Of a stretch of DNA of 36,522 nt, positions 23,559-32,065 are shown in pieces. The position numbers were made by a program, and so were the translations under genes. The notes under the pieces were generated by a model that saw only the letters and a list, made by a program, of their open reading frames with translations, searched no databases and was not told the DNA's origin. The DNA is from CAZGCA01 sp964524145 (GTDB taxonomy: Bacteria > Hydrogenedentota > CAZGCA01), in assembly GCA_964524145.1 (NCBI GenBank), contig CAZGCA010000062.1, forward strand, positions 1-36,522, in the 5' to 3' direction. How positions within the stretch are numbered: position 1 is the first letter of the stretch; every line of letters starts with the position of its first letter.

Positions 23559-24818
23559 CTACCCGGCGGGTTCGATGCGGTGGACTTCCATTTGGCCCGG
23601 TGCGAGCCAACGTGAGAACTCCACGAACTCCCCGTGCTGTTTCACAGACAAAGGGCGTTCCTGGTTGTGCCAGTTAAACTGGTACGCCTTCGTCTTCGGC
23701 CCGCGCAGCGTGAGCGTGGCGTGAGCGCTTGTCGATGTGCTGTTGTTGACCAGCACCACCCACGGCCTGCCTTGACGGTCCTCGAACCGGGACACGATGA
23801 GCGGGCGCTTCCCGTCGGCCCGCACCCGCTGAAGGAGGTCATCCGCCTCGAAGGGGGCACATCCTTTGACAGGTTCGGGCCACTGCATCGCCTTCACGAA
23901 TCTCAGGTCCAGAAACAGGCGGCCGTACCGTTTGATGAATCCTTTATTGGTCCGTTTGAGCGATTCGAAGATCGGCGTTCTATCATAGAACTCGTCTATA
24001 GGAGAAAGCCGATAGTTGGCGTGAGGATGTCGCATGTAGAAGAAGAAGTACAGGATGCCCTGTGCTCCGTAGGCGATGGACGTGTTGAACTGCCAGCGAA
24101 TATCGTCCTCAGACGGGCACCGGTAGTGGAAATGGCCTACGGACAGGATTGTGTTCCAGAACGGCACGCCGTTGCGCCGCGCGGCGTCCCCGTACTGCCG
24201 CAGGCTGCCGAAGTACATTGGCCAGCCCGACTTCCCGGGGTTCATCTGGAAATAACAATCGTAGCACAGGAATTCCATGCCTGACCGCTTGAGAAACTCG
24301 TCGAGGTACGTCTCCCAGTTGTCGTGGCCAAGATCGCGTGCTGCACCCACGTACCAGGGCAGCAGATTGACGAATGGGTGCAGGTTCGGCGCGGCAGCCT
24401 TGACCGTTCGGACCGCGTCACAGACGGGCTGGAACAGTTCCTGATTCGGTTCGTCGAGAATGTGGAACCCGAAGGTGGCCGGATGGTTCCCGAAATCGGC
24501 CACCGCAGCACGAGCCCGGGTCGCAAAGTCGTCCGGCAAGGGATTTCGGGCGCGCGTCCGCGGGTCGCAGACGATGACCTTGATATCCCGGGCGTGCGCC
24601 CAGTCCAGGATTCGTCCCATGTGTTCGATGTTCTCGGGAGTCGCAGCGTATTCCGGCCCCATCGTCAACGTTATCCCCGCATCCTGCCACTCCTGCACCT
24701 TCGCTTCGTCGAACACCTCGATAGGCGCGTAGTTCCAGAAGCCGATGGGAAAGGTGTCAAGCTCCGCGTTCAAGCCGGCTCCCACAAACAGAACGCTCGC
24801 GAGCACTGTCGCTGTCAT
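23559..24818 (-). CDS. Secreted TIM-barrel glycoside hydrolase-like protein
   Basis: A 419-residue protein that looks like a clan-A type TIM-barrel glycosidase; no GH family is assigned. The N terminus is hydrophobic with a likely cleavage after LNA (about residue 18). Barrel strands include GITLTMGPEY, IKVIVCDPRTR and FGFHILDEPNQE, where E123 is in the place of the usual acid/base glutamate, then MEFLCYDCYF and GAQGILYFFFYM. A small beta domain (about 325-415: WVVLVNNSTSTSAHATLTL) ends the protein. ATG 24818 is chosen over 24950 because GGAGG lies 9 nt upstream. It is divergent from the GH172-family gene and may share its regulation. Confidence 0.72.
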   Translation of the reverse strand: MTATVLASVLFVGAGLNAELDTFPIGFWNYAPIEVFDEAKVQEWQDAGITLTMGPEYAATPENIEHMGRILDWAHARDIKVIVCDPRTRARNPLPDDFATRARAAVADFGNHPATFGFHILDEPNQELFQPVCDAVRTVKAAAPNLHPFVNLLPWYVGAARDLGHDNWETYLDEFLKRSGMEFLCYDCYFQMNPGKSGWPMYFGSLRQYGDAARRNGVPFWNTILSVGHFHYRCPSEDDIRWQFNTSIAYGAQGILYFFFYMRHPHANYRLSPIDEFYDRTPIFESLKRTNKGFIKRYGRLFLDLRFVKAMQWPEPVKGCAPFEADDLLQRVRADGKRPLIVSRFEDRQGRPWVVLVNNSTSTSAHATLTLRGPKTKAYQFNWHNQERPLSVKQHGEFVEFSRWLAPGQMEVHRIEPAG

Positions 24819-24920
24819 ACGCCAATATCCTCCTTCCGGTCTCGGCCGCCGAACGCGAGCCAACCAGGTCGACAGGGCCGTCGGGACGACCCCGCTGCTC
24901 CCAAACTCTCGCCACTCTCG

Positions 24921-24950
24921 ATCATACCCCCGGAAAGAGGTCTGAGGCAA
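24921..24950 (-). promoter_or_regulatory. Promoter for the TIM-barrel glycosidase-like gene
   Basis: On the minus strand, TTGCCT (24950-24945) and TATGAT (24926-24921) are 18 bp apart, about 105 bp before the start codon at 24818. The -10 is strong and the -35 is partial. It lies inside the 5' extension of the reading frame, which supports the start at 24818. Confidence 0.5.
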
Positions 24951-25024
24951 CCACGGTTCGGAAGAGCGATATTTTCGCGGTGGGTTTTGTGTGGCGTGCT
25001 TGATACGCTAGCGCACGATGATGG

Positions 25025-25053
25025 CTGAAAGCGTAAAGGGAAACGTGTATAAT
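25025..25053 (+). promoter_or_regulatory. Promoter for the DUF2961 gene
   Basis: TATAAT at 25048-25053 is a perfect -10. CTGAAA at 25025-25030, 17 bp upstream, matches four of six -35 positions. The start codon is at 25128, giving a leader of about 68 nt. Confidence 0.55.
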
Positions 25054-25127
25054 GACGAGGCCGCGGGCTCGATGCCTGCTGGGAGTTCGAAGGGGAAGAG
25101 AACGATGTGATGTAAGGAGGTTTCGCT

Positions 25128-27149
25128 ATGAAGAGAGTGCTGTTGGCAATGGCGTTTTCCATTGCGTTGGCCGGGTCTGCGCTTTCGGCGGAGGAGTTGT
25201 CGTACCTCGACTTGATCGCGAAGCTTACCGACATGGAAGAGCTTGCGGTGCTGCCGGTGCCGGGAGAGACCTGCACGCAATGGTCGAGCTACGACCGGGC
25301 CAGCCGGTACGACGCTCCAACGGGCAAGTACGTCAGGTGGGATGCGAACGGCGACGGTAACGGCATCATCCGTACCGAAGGAGACTTGCTGGTCATTGCC
25401 GAGATGGAGGGGCCCGGCTGCATATGGCGCATCTGGTCGGCACAAGCCGGCGGCGGACACGTTAAGATCTATCTGGACGGAGCGACCGAACCGGCCGTGG
25501 ACTTGCCGTTTATCGGGTACTTCAACCGCAAGAACGCGCCGTTTGTCCATCCGTCTTTCGTACACACGACCGCGAAAGGCCTGAACTGCTACGTTCCTAT
25601 TCCGTACCAGAAGTCGTGCAAGATCGTTGCGGAAAAGGGGTGGGGCAGATACTATCATTTCACCTACGAGACGTTCCCGGATGGCACGGTTGTCCCCACG
25701 TTCACGCGCGACCTCTCGAATGAGGAAACGATGGCGCTGCGATCCGCGGGCGAGTTTCTGGGTAGCAGGCTCGGCGCCGATCCGGCCGGCAAACGGTCCG
25801 GCGAAGCCACGATCACGAGACGCTACTCGATTCCCGCCCGGGGAACAGTCGTGGTCGCCGACCTGAAAGGCGAACGTGCGATCACGGCCATCAAAGTGAG
25901 AACGAACTGGGCATCGACCAAGGACGTTTCGCAAGCGTTGCGCGAACTCATGCTGCGCATCGCCTGGGACGGAGAGACGAGCCCGAGCGTCTCGGTACCG
26001 CTTGGCGATTTCTTCGGGACGGCTCCGGGAATCAACAAGTACAGGTCGCTCCCGTTGGGCATGACCGACGACGGGTTCTACTGCTACTGGTACATGCCGT
26101 TCGCCGAGAGCGCGCTGGTTGAGCTGGTAAACGACGGGGAGAAGGCGCGGTCGGTCGAATTCAGCGTCACCCACGCGCCTCTTTCGCGTCCGGCCGCAGA
26201 GCTCGGCCGGTTCCACGCCAAATGGCATCGCGACGCGTTCCTGCCCGCCGAGCCCGAACGCAAGATCGACTGGACAATGCTCAAAACCAACGGCACCGGC
26301 CGGTACTGCGGCGTGATGCTCCACGTGTGGAATCCCAGAGGGCGATGGTGGGGCGAAGGCGACGAGAAGTTCTTCGTCGACGGCGAGAAATTCCCGTCAA
26401 CGATCGGGACCGGTTCGGAGGATTACTTCGGCTATGCATGGTGCTCGCCCGATCTGTTCCAGAACGCCTACCACAACCAGACGATCAGTATGGGGAACCG
26501 CGGCCACATATCAGTGAACCGCTGGCATATCGCCGACAACGTGCCGTTCCAGAACTCGTTTGAGGGCGCGATCGAGAAATACTTCCCGAACAACAGGCCG
26601 ACGCTCTACGATTGCACCGTCTACTGGTACCTTGCGCCCGGCGGTACCGACCCCTACGGACCCGCAGCGCTCGAAGACCGCACCGGCTACTACATCCAGC
26701 CGAAAGTGGTTACGGTCCCGGGCGCTCTCGAAGGGGAACAGCTCAGGGTCCGCAAGAAGACGGGAGGAAACGCGCAAACACAGGATATGGTTGCGTTCGG
26801 CGACCGGTGGAGCGGAGATGCCCAGTTGTTTTGGACGGGCGCAGGGCCCGGCGACAAACTCGTCCTGGCACTGCGCGTTCCGAACGCCGGCACGTATGAG
26901 GTGAAGCTTCAGATGACAAAAGCCCGGGACTACGGCATCGTGCAACTTTACCTGGACGATGATAAGCTCGGTTCCCCTATCGATCTCTACAATCCCTCGG
27001 TCATTCCGACCGGACCGATCCCGTTCGCAAAGCGTGAGCTGAAAAAGGGGTTGCACACCCTCACGGTCGAGATCGTCGGTGCAAACGATCTTGCCGAAAA
27101 GAGCTACCTGTTCGGGCTCGACTACCTCAAGCTTGAACCGGTTAAGTAG
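25128..27149 (+). CDS. Secreted DUF2961 (GH172-family) protein
   Basis: A 673-residue exported protein. The signal peptide is MKRVLLAMAFSIALAGSALS with cleavage before AEE. The DUF2961 body has the family hallmarks: GPGCIWRIWSAQ, then GDFFGTAPG, WWGEGDEKFFVDGEKFPS (about 405-422) and IGTGSEDYFGYAWC (about 425-438). GH172 members act on fructofuranosides or arabinofuranosides; the acidic residues in GEGDE and SEDYF fall in the conserved active-site region. A C-terminal beta domain (about 555-672; DKLVLALRVPNAGTYEVKL) looks like a carbohydrate-binding or DUF2961 C module. TAAGGAGGT precedes the start, a very strong ribosome binding site. It is followed after 7 bp by a GT87-like membrane protein. 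Confidence 0.9.
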   Translation: MKRVLLAMAFSIALAGSALSAEELSYLDLIAKLTDMEELAVLPVPGETCTQWSSYDRASRYDAPTGKYVRWDANGDGNGIIRTEGDLLVIAEMEGPGCIWRIWSAQAGGGHVKIYLDGATEPAVDLPFIGYFNRKNAPFVHPSFVHTTAKGLNCYVPIPYQKSCKIVAEKGWGRYYHFTYETFPDGTVVPTFTRDLSNEETMALRSAGEFLGSRLGADPAGKRSGEATITRRYSIPARGTVVVADLKGERAITAIKVRTNWASTKDVSQALRELMLRIAWDGETSPSVSVPLGDFFGTAPGINKYRSLPLGMTDDGFYCYWYMPFAESALVELVNDGEKARSVEFSVTHAPLSRPAAELGRFHAKWHRDAFLPAEPERKIDWTMLKTNGTGRYCGVMLHVWNPRGRWWGEGDEKFFVDGEKFPSTIGTGSEDYFGYAWCSPDLFQNAYHNQTISMGNRGHISVNRWHIADNVPFQNSFEGAIEKYFPNNRPTLYDCTVYWYLAPGGTDPYGPAALEDRTGYYIQPKVVTVPGALEGEQLRVRKKTGGNAQTQDMVAFGDRWSGDAQLFWTGAGPGDKLVLALRVPNAGTYEVKLQMTKARDYGIVQLYLDDDKLGSPIDLYNPSVIPTGPIPFAKRELKKGLHTLTVEIVGANDLAEKSYLFGLDYLKLEPVK

Positions 27150-27156
27150 CTACGCA

Positions 27157-28458
27157 ATGATGTCCGGCATGGAATTGAACCGTAGAACCCTGGCCGTCGT
27201 CATTGTTGCAGTCGTCTTCTTCGGAGTGTTCGGCGCGATGTGTGTCCGCAAGGCCGTCCGCGGAAACGATTTCTACCTCCATCTCGTCGGAAAAGCCATC
27301 TGGAAGGGAGAACGAATATATCCCGTAGGAGAAACCACTGAAGCCGTTCCCGGACCGGACCATTTCGGGTTCGGAAAGAAGAGCCGACCCTACTACTACT
27401 CGCCGTTTCCGGCTATCATAGCGACGCCGATGGCGTTTGTGCCGCCGGTCGTGGCGGCGACGTTTTGGTACAGTCTGAAGGTGTGCCTGCTCTTGCTGAC
27501 GTTATGGTTGATGGCCGGCATCTTTGACAAGTTCGGCCTGGGCAGATTGAAACCTTACGTGCTGTTGGTCGCCGTGTTGTTCGTCATGCGGTTCCTTGAC
27601 AACGATTTCCAGAACGGGCAGACGAACGTTATCGTCGTGTTTCTGGTCGTGCTGGCCATCCATTGCGCTCTCAGTAGCCGGGAGTTCGCGGCAGGCTTGC
27701 TGCTCGCGCTCGCCGCGACGGTGAAGCAGCCGCCGCTGTTGTTTGCCGTGTACTGGGGCATGAAGAAGCAGTGGCGAGCGGTGGCGGGGTGTTTAGTGGG
27801 TTTGGTGATCTTCCTCTACGTTATCCCCGGTTTCATGGTTGGTTTCGCCAGGATTCACCAGTACAACCTCAACTGGTTCGCGACGATGATGTACTCACCG
27901 GACGGCAACTCTCTCGCTCAAGCACTGCCGATACAGGGTTACGCCACGGGCCACTCTCTGGTGGCGTTTCTGGGCAGGTATCTGACGCGTATCGACGCGT
28001 CACCCTACGATGATGTAAAGTGGTATATCAACGTGGTGAGCATGGACCCGAGGCTGGTCGGGCACATGCACAAGGTTATCTCAGTGCTATGCGTGGTAGG
28101 CCTCTGGGTGCTGACGTTGAGAAGAGGGAAGGGGGAGTCGGAAGCCAAGTGGCGCACGCTTGTGGAACTGGGTATTGTGGCAGTGCTCACGCTTCTCCTG
28201 TCGCCATACAGCCGCAGGGCCCACTTTGTGATGCTGCTGTTACCTGCCGCCATATACAGCTATGCGCTCTTCCAATGCCGAATGAGAAGCAGATTTCTCT
28301 GGATTGCATTTCTCATTCCGTTCGTTATTGCGGTGTTCCGCACCGAGCTGATGACGGTATACGGTCTGTTGACCGTGGCCACGATTCTCATGCTCGTCGG
28401 CCTCGTTCACCTGCACGTTGTGGGGAGCCCTGGGATCCGCGCTCAACACGTCCCGTGA
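27157..28458 (+). CDS. GT87/DUF2029-type membrane glycosyltransferase
   Basis: A 433-residue polytopic membrane protein with about ten hydrophobic segments, resembling the DUF2029 (GT87) polyprenyl-phosphate-dependent mannosyltransferases. The first large loop, YYYSPFPAIIATP, is typical of this group, as are NGQTNVIVVFLVVLA and ATVKQPPLLFAVYWG. It probably moves a sugar from a lipid carrier at the outer face of the inner membrane. Start codons at 27157, 27160 and 27169 are all possible; none has a strong ribosome binding site. The gene begins 7 bp after the DUF2961 stop, so translation may be coupled. Confidence 0.78.
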   Translation: MMSGMELNRRTLAVVIVAVVFFGVFGAMCVRKAVRGNDFYLHLVGKAIWKGERIYPVGETTEAVPGPDHFGFGKKSRPYYYSPFPAIIATPMAFVPPVVAATFWYSLKVCLLLLTLWLMAGIFDKFGLGRLKPYVLLVAVLFVMRFLDNDFQNGQTNVIVVFLVVLAIHCALSSREFAAGLLLALAATVKQPPLLFAVYWGMKKQWRAVAGCLVGLVIFLYVIPGFMVGFARIHQYNLNWFATMMYSPDGNSLAQALPIQGYATGHSLVAFLGRYLTRIDASPYDDVKWYINVVSMDPRLVGHMHKVISVLCVVGLWVLTLRRGKGESEAKWRTLVELGIVAVLTLLLSPYSRRAHFVMLLLPAAIYSYALFQCRMRSRFLWIAFLIPFVIAVFRTELMTVYGLLTVATILMLVGLVHLHVVGSPGIRAQHVP

Positions 28459-28515
28459 CTTTCGAACCTTGAGTTGGACACAATTACCGTGGTACCATTC
28501 TGTTGAGGTGATTGC

Positions 28516-29067
28516 ATGGCCGTACGAGGAATAGTGACACATCCGGATCCAAAGCTGGGACAGAAATCCCAGAAGGTGAAATCGGTGTCGCGTGAGGTTA
28601 AGAAGCTCGTAGACGACCTGTTTGAAACGATGTACGACGGTGATGCCGTCGGGCTGGCGGCCAACCAGGTGGGTATCATGAAGCGGGTGATCGTCGTTGA
28701 CTCTCGGCAGAACCCGGACGAGCGTCTCGCGCTGATAAACCCCACCATCTCGAGGTTGGACGGCGAAGAAGAGGTTGATGATGAAGGCTGCATGAGCCTG
28801 CCGGCGGTTTTTGGCCCCGTCAAGCGTGCCAAACGGGTCGAAGTGCGGGCCCTTGATCCCGACGGTAACAGGATGTCTATGACCGCGGAAGGGTACCTCG
28901 GACGCATTATCCAGCACGAAGTAGACCATCTCGACGGCATATTGTTCTTTGAACGCATGGACGTCGTTTCCGCAGAGAGACTCCTCCGGGAGTACGAAGA
29001 GAAAAGCAGAGAGCCCGTCGCTTCGATGTCGCGGCCGACTGGTGAGAAACGACCGCCAGGCATGTAG
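28516..29067 (+). CDS. def: Peptide deformylase
   Basis: Removes the formyl group from nascent N-formyl-methionine. It is 183 residues, with the three motifs intact: GLAANQ (46-51), EGCMS with metal ligand C92, and HEVDH (134-138) with the two His ligands and catalytic Glu. It ends with a longer, basic and proline-rich tail (SMSRPTGEKRPPGM). The start has TGAGGTGATT upstream. It lies 23 bp before recR, so the two are probably co-transcribed. Confidence 0.96.
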   Translation: MAVRGIVTHPDPKLGQKSQKVKSVSREVKKLVDDLFETMYDGDAVGLAANQVGIMKRVIVVDSRQNPDERLALINPTISRLDGEEEVDDEGCMSLPAVFGPVKRAKRVEVRALDPDGNRMSMTAEGYLGRIIQHEVDHLDGILFFERMDVVSAERLLREYEEKSREPVASMSRPTGEKRPPGM

Positions 29068-29090
29068 CGCTGATTTGGGGGCCACAACGT

Positions 29091-29687
29091 ATGTTTCAAT
29101 CCGAATCGCTCGCGACGCTGGTCGACGAGCTCAAAAAGCTTCCCGGCGTCGGCACCAGAACCGCCGAACGGCTGGCGTTCCACATCCTCAATGCGCCCGC
29201 AGAGCAGGCGCGTGCGCTCGCCGATGCCATCTCAGACGTCAAGACGAAGATAACGCAGTGTTCCATATGTTGTGGCATCACGGAGACCGATCCCTGCCGG
29301 CTGTGTGCAAACGAGCATCGTGACCGCGGACTCGTCTGCGTTGTCGAGAAACCGAGCAGCGTCGTCGCTATCGAAAAGGGCGGACAGTTTAACGGCCTGT
29401 ACCACGTCCTGCACGGATTGCTCTCGCCGCTCGAGGGGATCGGGCCCGACGATTTGACCATCGAAAGACTGCTGAAACGAGTCAAGGACGGAACCGTTCG
29501 GGAAGTGATCCTGGCGACAAGTCCGACGGTGGACGGCAGCGCCACGGCTCTGTACATCGCAAAGGTGATCAAACCCTTCGGGGTCAAGATAACGCAACTC
29601 GCCCAGGGCGTTCCAGCCGGCGGCGACATAGAGTTTGCAGGCCAGGCAACGCTCGCCCGGGCGATCGAGCGCCGCACAGAACTCTAA
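29091..29687 (+). CDS. recR: Recombination mediator RecR
   Basis: Acts with RecO (and RecF) to load RecA onto single-stranded DNA. It is 198 residues with full family order: helix-hairpin-helix LPGVGTRTAERLAFHIL, the C4 zinc finger (C57, C60, C69, C72), the Toprim start LVCVVEKPSSVVAIEKGG and the C-terminal GVPAGGDIEFA segment. Normal length. No dnaX or ybaB neighbour is seen here, though these often accompany recR; def precedes it instead. Confidence 0.97.
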   Translation: MFQSESLATLVDELKKLPGVGTRTAERLAFHILNAPAEQARALADAISDVKTKITQCSICCGITETDPCRLCANEHRDRGLVCVVEKPSSVVAIEKGGQFNGLYHVLHGLLSPLEGIGPDDLTIERLLKRVKDGTVREVILATSPTVDGSATALYIAKVIKPFGVKITQLAQGVPAGGDIEFAGQATLARAIERRTEL

Positions 29688-29712
29688 TAACGGGTTTTGG
29701 GTGTCGGGGATC

Positions 29713-29728
29713 AGGGTTTTCAAACCCT
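29713..29728. terminator. Hairpin between convergent recR and dehydrogenase genes
   Basis: AGGGTTT-TC-AAACCCT is a perfect 7-bp stem, 25 bp after the recR stop and 83 bp before the end of the convergent gene. There is no long T-run, so it may be a weak terminator or a repeat. Confidence 0.4.
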
Positions 29729-29811
29729 AGACTTCTGCACCCGGGTTACGCGTGCGACAACTCGCTTCAATCCTTATTGGGGATGGATCTGCTCGCCGCG
29801 GGTATGCAGGC

Positions 29812-30666
29812 TTACGGATACTCGTAGAAACCGCGTCCGGTCTTTCGGCCCAGCCGACCGGACTCGACCATCTTCTTCAGCAGTATACACGGCCTGTACT
29901 TCGGGTCGGAGAACCCCTGACACATTGCTTCGAGCACCGCAAGGACGGTGTCCAGGCCGACAAGGTCAGCCAACGCAAGCGGGCCTATCGGATGGCTGTG
30001 GCCCAGTGTCATTGCATTGTCGATATCCTCGGCACTGGCAATGCCTTCGTGCAGAACAGTAATGGCTTCGTTCATCATCACTGCAATCATTCGCGACGTG
30101 GCAAAGCCAAACGTATCCCGGGATTGAACCGTGTGTTTCCCCAACGACTTGCAGAACGCTTGGGCTGTTTTGAAGGTCTCGTCGGACGTCTCAACGCCTC
30201 GGACAATCTCAACAAGCGGATTGGTGGTTGGCGGATAGAGGAAATGCAGTCCGATGACTCGCGACGGGTCCCGGACGACCGAGCCCAGTCCCGTGATCGA
30301 GAGCGAAGACGTCGTACTGGAAAGAAGTGCCTCATCTCCGACCAGCCGGTCTGTTGCCCGAAAGATCATTCTCTTGAGGTGCATCATCTCCGGAACAGCC
30401 TCGACGATAACGTCTGCATCGGAAAGAACGTTTAGCTCTGTGGACGTCTCAATCCTGTCCCTTACGTCCTCCAACGCTTTGCCTTTGACCTTGCCGCTCC
30501 GGTCAAGCTTTCTACAGAGGTCGAGATGGTAGTGTTGAGCTTCCGCGAGGATCTGCTGCTCCCGGTCAACAAGGGTCACGCGCCACTCCGTTTCGCGCGC
30601 AACGAGATGCGCGATGCCACGACCCATCCGGCCAGCCCCGATTATTCCTACATGCTCAACAGCCAT
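29812..30666 (-). CDS. 3-hydroxyacyl-CoA (3-hydroxybutyryl-CoA) dehydrogenase-like protein
   Basis: A 284-residue member of the 3-hydroxyacyl-CoA dehydrogenase family, which oxidises 3-hydroxyacyl-CoA with NAD in beta-oxidation or butyrate-type pathways. The NAD-binding start is VGIIGAGRMGRGIAH (G10, G12, G15). TTSSLSI contains the substrate-binding Ser, and GLHFLYPPTTNPLVE has the catalytic His (141) and Glu (153). The catalytic Asn of the family, in GFVVNR, is replaced: here the sequence is GFATSR, with Ser at 191. The C terminus GRLGRKTGRGFYEYP is standard. The start at 30666 follows GGAGG. No thiolase or crotonase gene is nearby. Confidence 0.88.
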   Translation of the reverse strand: MAVEHVGIIGAGRMGRGIAHLVARETEWRVTLVDREQQILAEAQHYHLDLCRKLDRSGKVKGKALEDVRDRIETSTELNVLSDADVIVEAVPEMMHLKRMIFRATDRLVGDEALLSSTTSSLSITGLGSVVRDPSRVIGLHFLYPPTTNPLVEIVRGVETSDETFKTAQAFCKSLGKHTVQSRDTFGFATSRMIAVMMNEAITVLHEGIASAEDIDNAMTLGHSHPIGPLALADLVGLDTVLAVLEAMCQGFSDPKYRPCILLKKMVESGRLGRKTGRGFYEYP

Positions 30667-30796
30667 CTTGTTCCGCCTCCTTGTCGGCAACCGGACGATT
30701 CCTCTTCGAAACATATCTCTGCTCGGAGATGGCAACATCCTGAATTCCCTGCATCAGGCTGCACTGTTCCTTCAAGCGGATTGCTGCCTGGGTCAT

Positions 30797-30825
30797 TTGA
30801 CAATACTCGAAGGGAACGCTAGAAT
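30797..30825 (+). promoter_or_regulatory. Orphan consensus promoter
   Basis: TTGACA (30797-30802) and TAGAAT (30820-30825), 17-bp spacer: the best-matching plus-strand promoter in this part. It points away from the dehydrogenase and into 300 bp with no recognisable plus-strand gene. Confidence 0.6.
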
Positions 30826-30831
30826 GAAAGG

Positions 30832-31135
30832 CGGCCGTTCGCGGCGGTGGACTACACTTGGGACCCAACCGCCGGCCAGCTTGCTGTGCGGGTATGAGAT
30901 TAGGGAACATGGATTGCGGACACAACGTATGACGGGGATCGCTTGGACTCGAATGGAGGACCTTACTGGACGGAACAACTGCCATCTCTTCGCCTCAGAG
31001 GAGCCTGTATCCGCTCCGAGCGTGTGCTCATATGAAGCGGCGCTATCAGTTCCCGCGAATCGGATGCCCCGCTCCCTCAGGCTTTCCGTTCGTCTACATC
31101 AGACCGTCGCTTATCGCCCCTTATCGGGGCAGAAT
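30832..31135 (+). ncRNA. Possible non-coding RNA
   Basis: The stretch downstream of the orphan promoter starts with structure: GCCG-TTCG-CGGC, then CGGCGGT pairing with ACCGCCG over about 19 nt. It could end at GCCCC-TTATC-GGGGC near 31116-31130. I could not match it to tmRNA, 6S, RNase P or SRP RNA. An open frame also covers this DNA, but its protein shows no recognisable domain and it runs antisense to the gene at 31147-31341. The call rests on the promoter and hairpins only. Confidence 0.3.
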
Positions 31136-31146
31136 GAAAGCAAACG

Positions 31147-31341
31147 CTATTTGATGTCCGCCTTGAGCCCCCTGAATAATGCCTTAAGGCCAGTGAGTTG
31201 TCTGACCGTTATGGGAACTAACCCTCGCGCTACTATCTTCTCCTCCGCCTGCGAACGAGTTGGAGCAACTACCGTCCCCCATTCCGTGAACTCTTCGTCT
31301 CGTTCGGCTTTAACGCGTGCCTGGAACTCAAAAGTGGCCAT
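31147..31341 (-). CDS. Small protein resembling the GspF N-terminal segment
   Basis: A 64-residue protein, MATFEFQARVKAE..., with a later EEKIVARGLVPITVRQL. This pattern (xTFEYQAR ... A...L...G..PI.I) is like the start of type II secretion/type IV pilus inner-membrane proteins GspF/PilC, yet the protein stops after about one such segment and has no membrane helix. GGAGG lies 7 nt before ATG 31341, a strong ribosome binding site. It is divergent from the lipoprotein gene. The tandem ATCATTA pair and GAGAC-TGG-GTCTC in the shared upstream DNA may be regulatory. Confidence 0.55.
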   Translation of the reverse strand: MATFEFQARVKAERDEEFTEWGTVVAPTRSQAEEKIVARGLVPITVRQLTGLKALFRGLKADIK

Positions 31342-31486
31342 CTGCAAGCCTCCACGCCGGTGCCATCAAGAGCTGCAATATCGATCATTAATCATTAGGC
31401 CATCGAGACTGGGTCTCAGTGAACCTTGCACTCTTGGCCACTTCTCGTTACGCTCGCACACAATATGTTATCAGGAGATATGAAAA

Positions 31487-32065
31487 ATGTCAAGCCCGAA
31501 AAAACTGCATGTTCTCGATCCTTTCATGGACTCGTGTTTGCGGGTTAACTCGCCAGCTTATCCGTCGGTCTCGCGCCGTGGCCGGTTACGGCCTTTCCGG
31601 CACGTGCATCGATGTTCAGCCGTCCCTGCTGTTCTTGTCGTCGCGGGATTGTTGTACTCCGGCTGCACAACAACCACGCCGGACGCCGAACCCCCGGCCG
31701 CCGGCGAAACGGGGGCAGCAACGGTCGTAGCAACGAGGGAGTTCCCCCTCGTCCGCGAGCAGTTGTGGGATGTCGTGAAAAGTGTGCTCCGCAGGTCTGA
31801 AGGCGAGGTCTATACGAGAGACAAAGCGGGGATATTCGTCGTTCACATTGACAGGGGACGACATCTCCTGACACCGCATCGGCTCAAGGTGACGATAACC
31901 CTTCTTGCCTCAGGCGAGAACAAGACGGCTGTGAAGGTAGAGGTTGTGCCCGAGGCCTACACTGTTGCATTGCTGACCGAACCGGCCTGGCGTCCTCGGG
32001 GATCCGACGAGCGCGCGGAACCGCTTGCGATGAGACTGCTCGAAGACATAGAACGGTCTCTCTAG
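31487..32065 (+). CDS. Lipoprotein of unknown function
   Basis: A 192-residue protein whose N terminus leads to a lipobox, GLLYSGC (Cys near residue 60). The roughly 45-residue lead before the hydrophobic stretch is unusually long; a later start such as GTG 31604 or ATG 31526 may be used. AGGAG about 9 nt before ATG 31487 favours the listed start. The mature part (about 85-190), EFPLVREQLWDVVKSVLRRSEG then KLKVTITLL-type strands, has the look of a small alpha/beta domain seen in many lipoproteins. I recognise no family. Lgt and LspA encoded in this window would process it. Confidence 0.6.
   Translation: MSSPKKLHVLDPFMDSCLRVNSPAYPSVSRRGRLRPFRHVHRCSAVPAVLVVAGLLYSGCTTTTPDAEPPAAGETGAATVVATREFPLVREQLWDVVKSVLRRSEGEVYTRDKAGIFVVHIDRGRHLLTPHRLKVTITLLASGENKTAVKVEVVPEAYTVALLTEPAWRPRGSDERAEPLAMRLLEDIERSL

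Noticed and set aside
24819..24950. N-terminal extension of the TIM-barrel glycosidase-like protein
   Set aside because: GGAGG precedes ATG 24818, the signal-like stretch begins there, and the promoter candidate lies inside the extension.
30614..31483. 289-codon plus-strand frame
   Set aside because: Overlaps the dehydrogenase start and runs antisense to the 31147-31341 gene; biased toward R and S with no domain. Its DNA is better described as promoter plus possible RNA.
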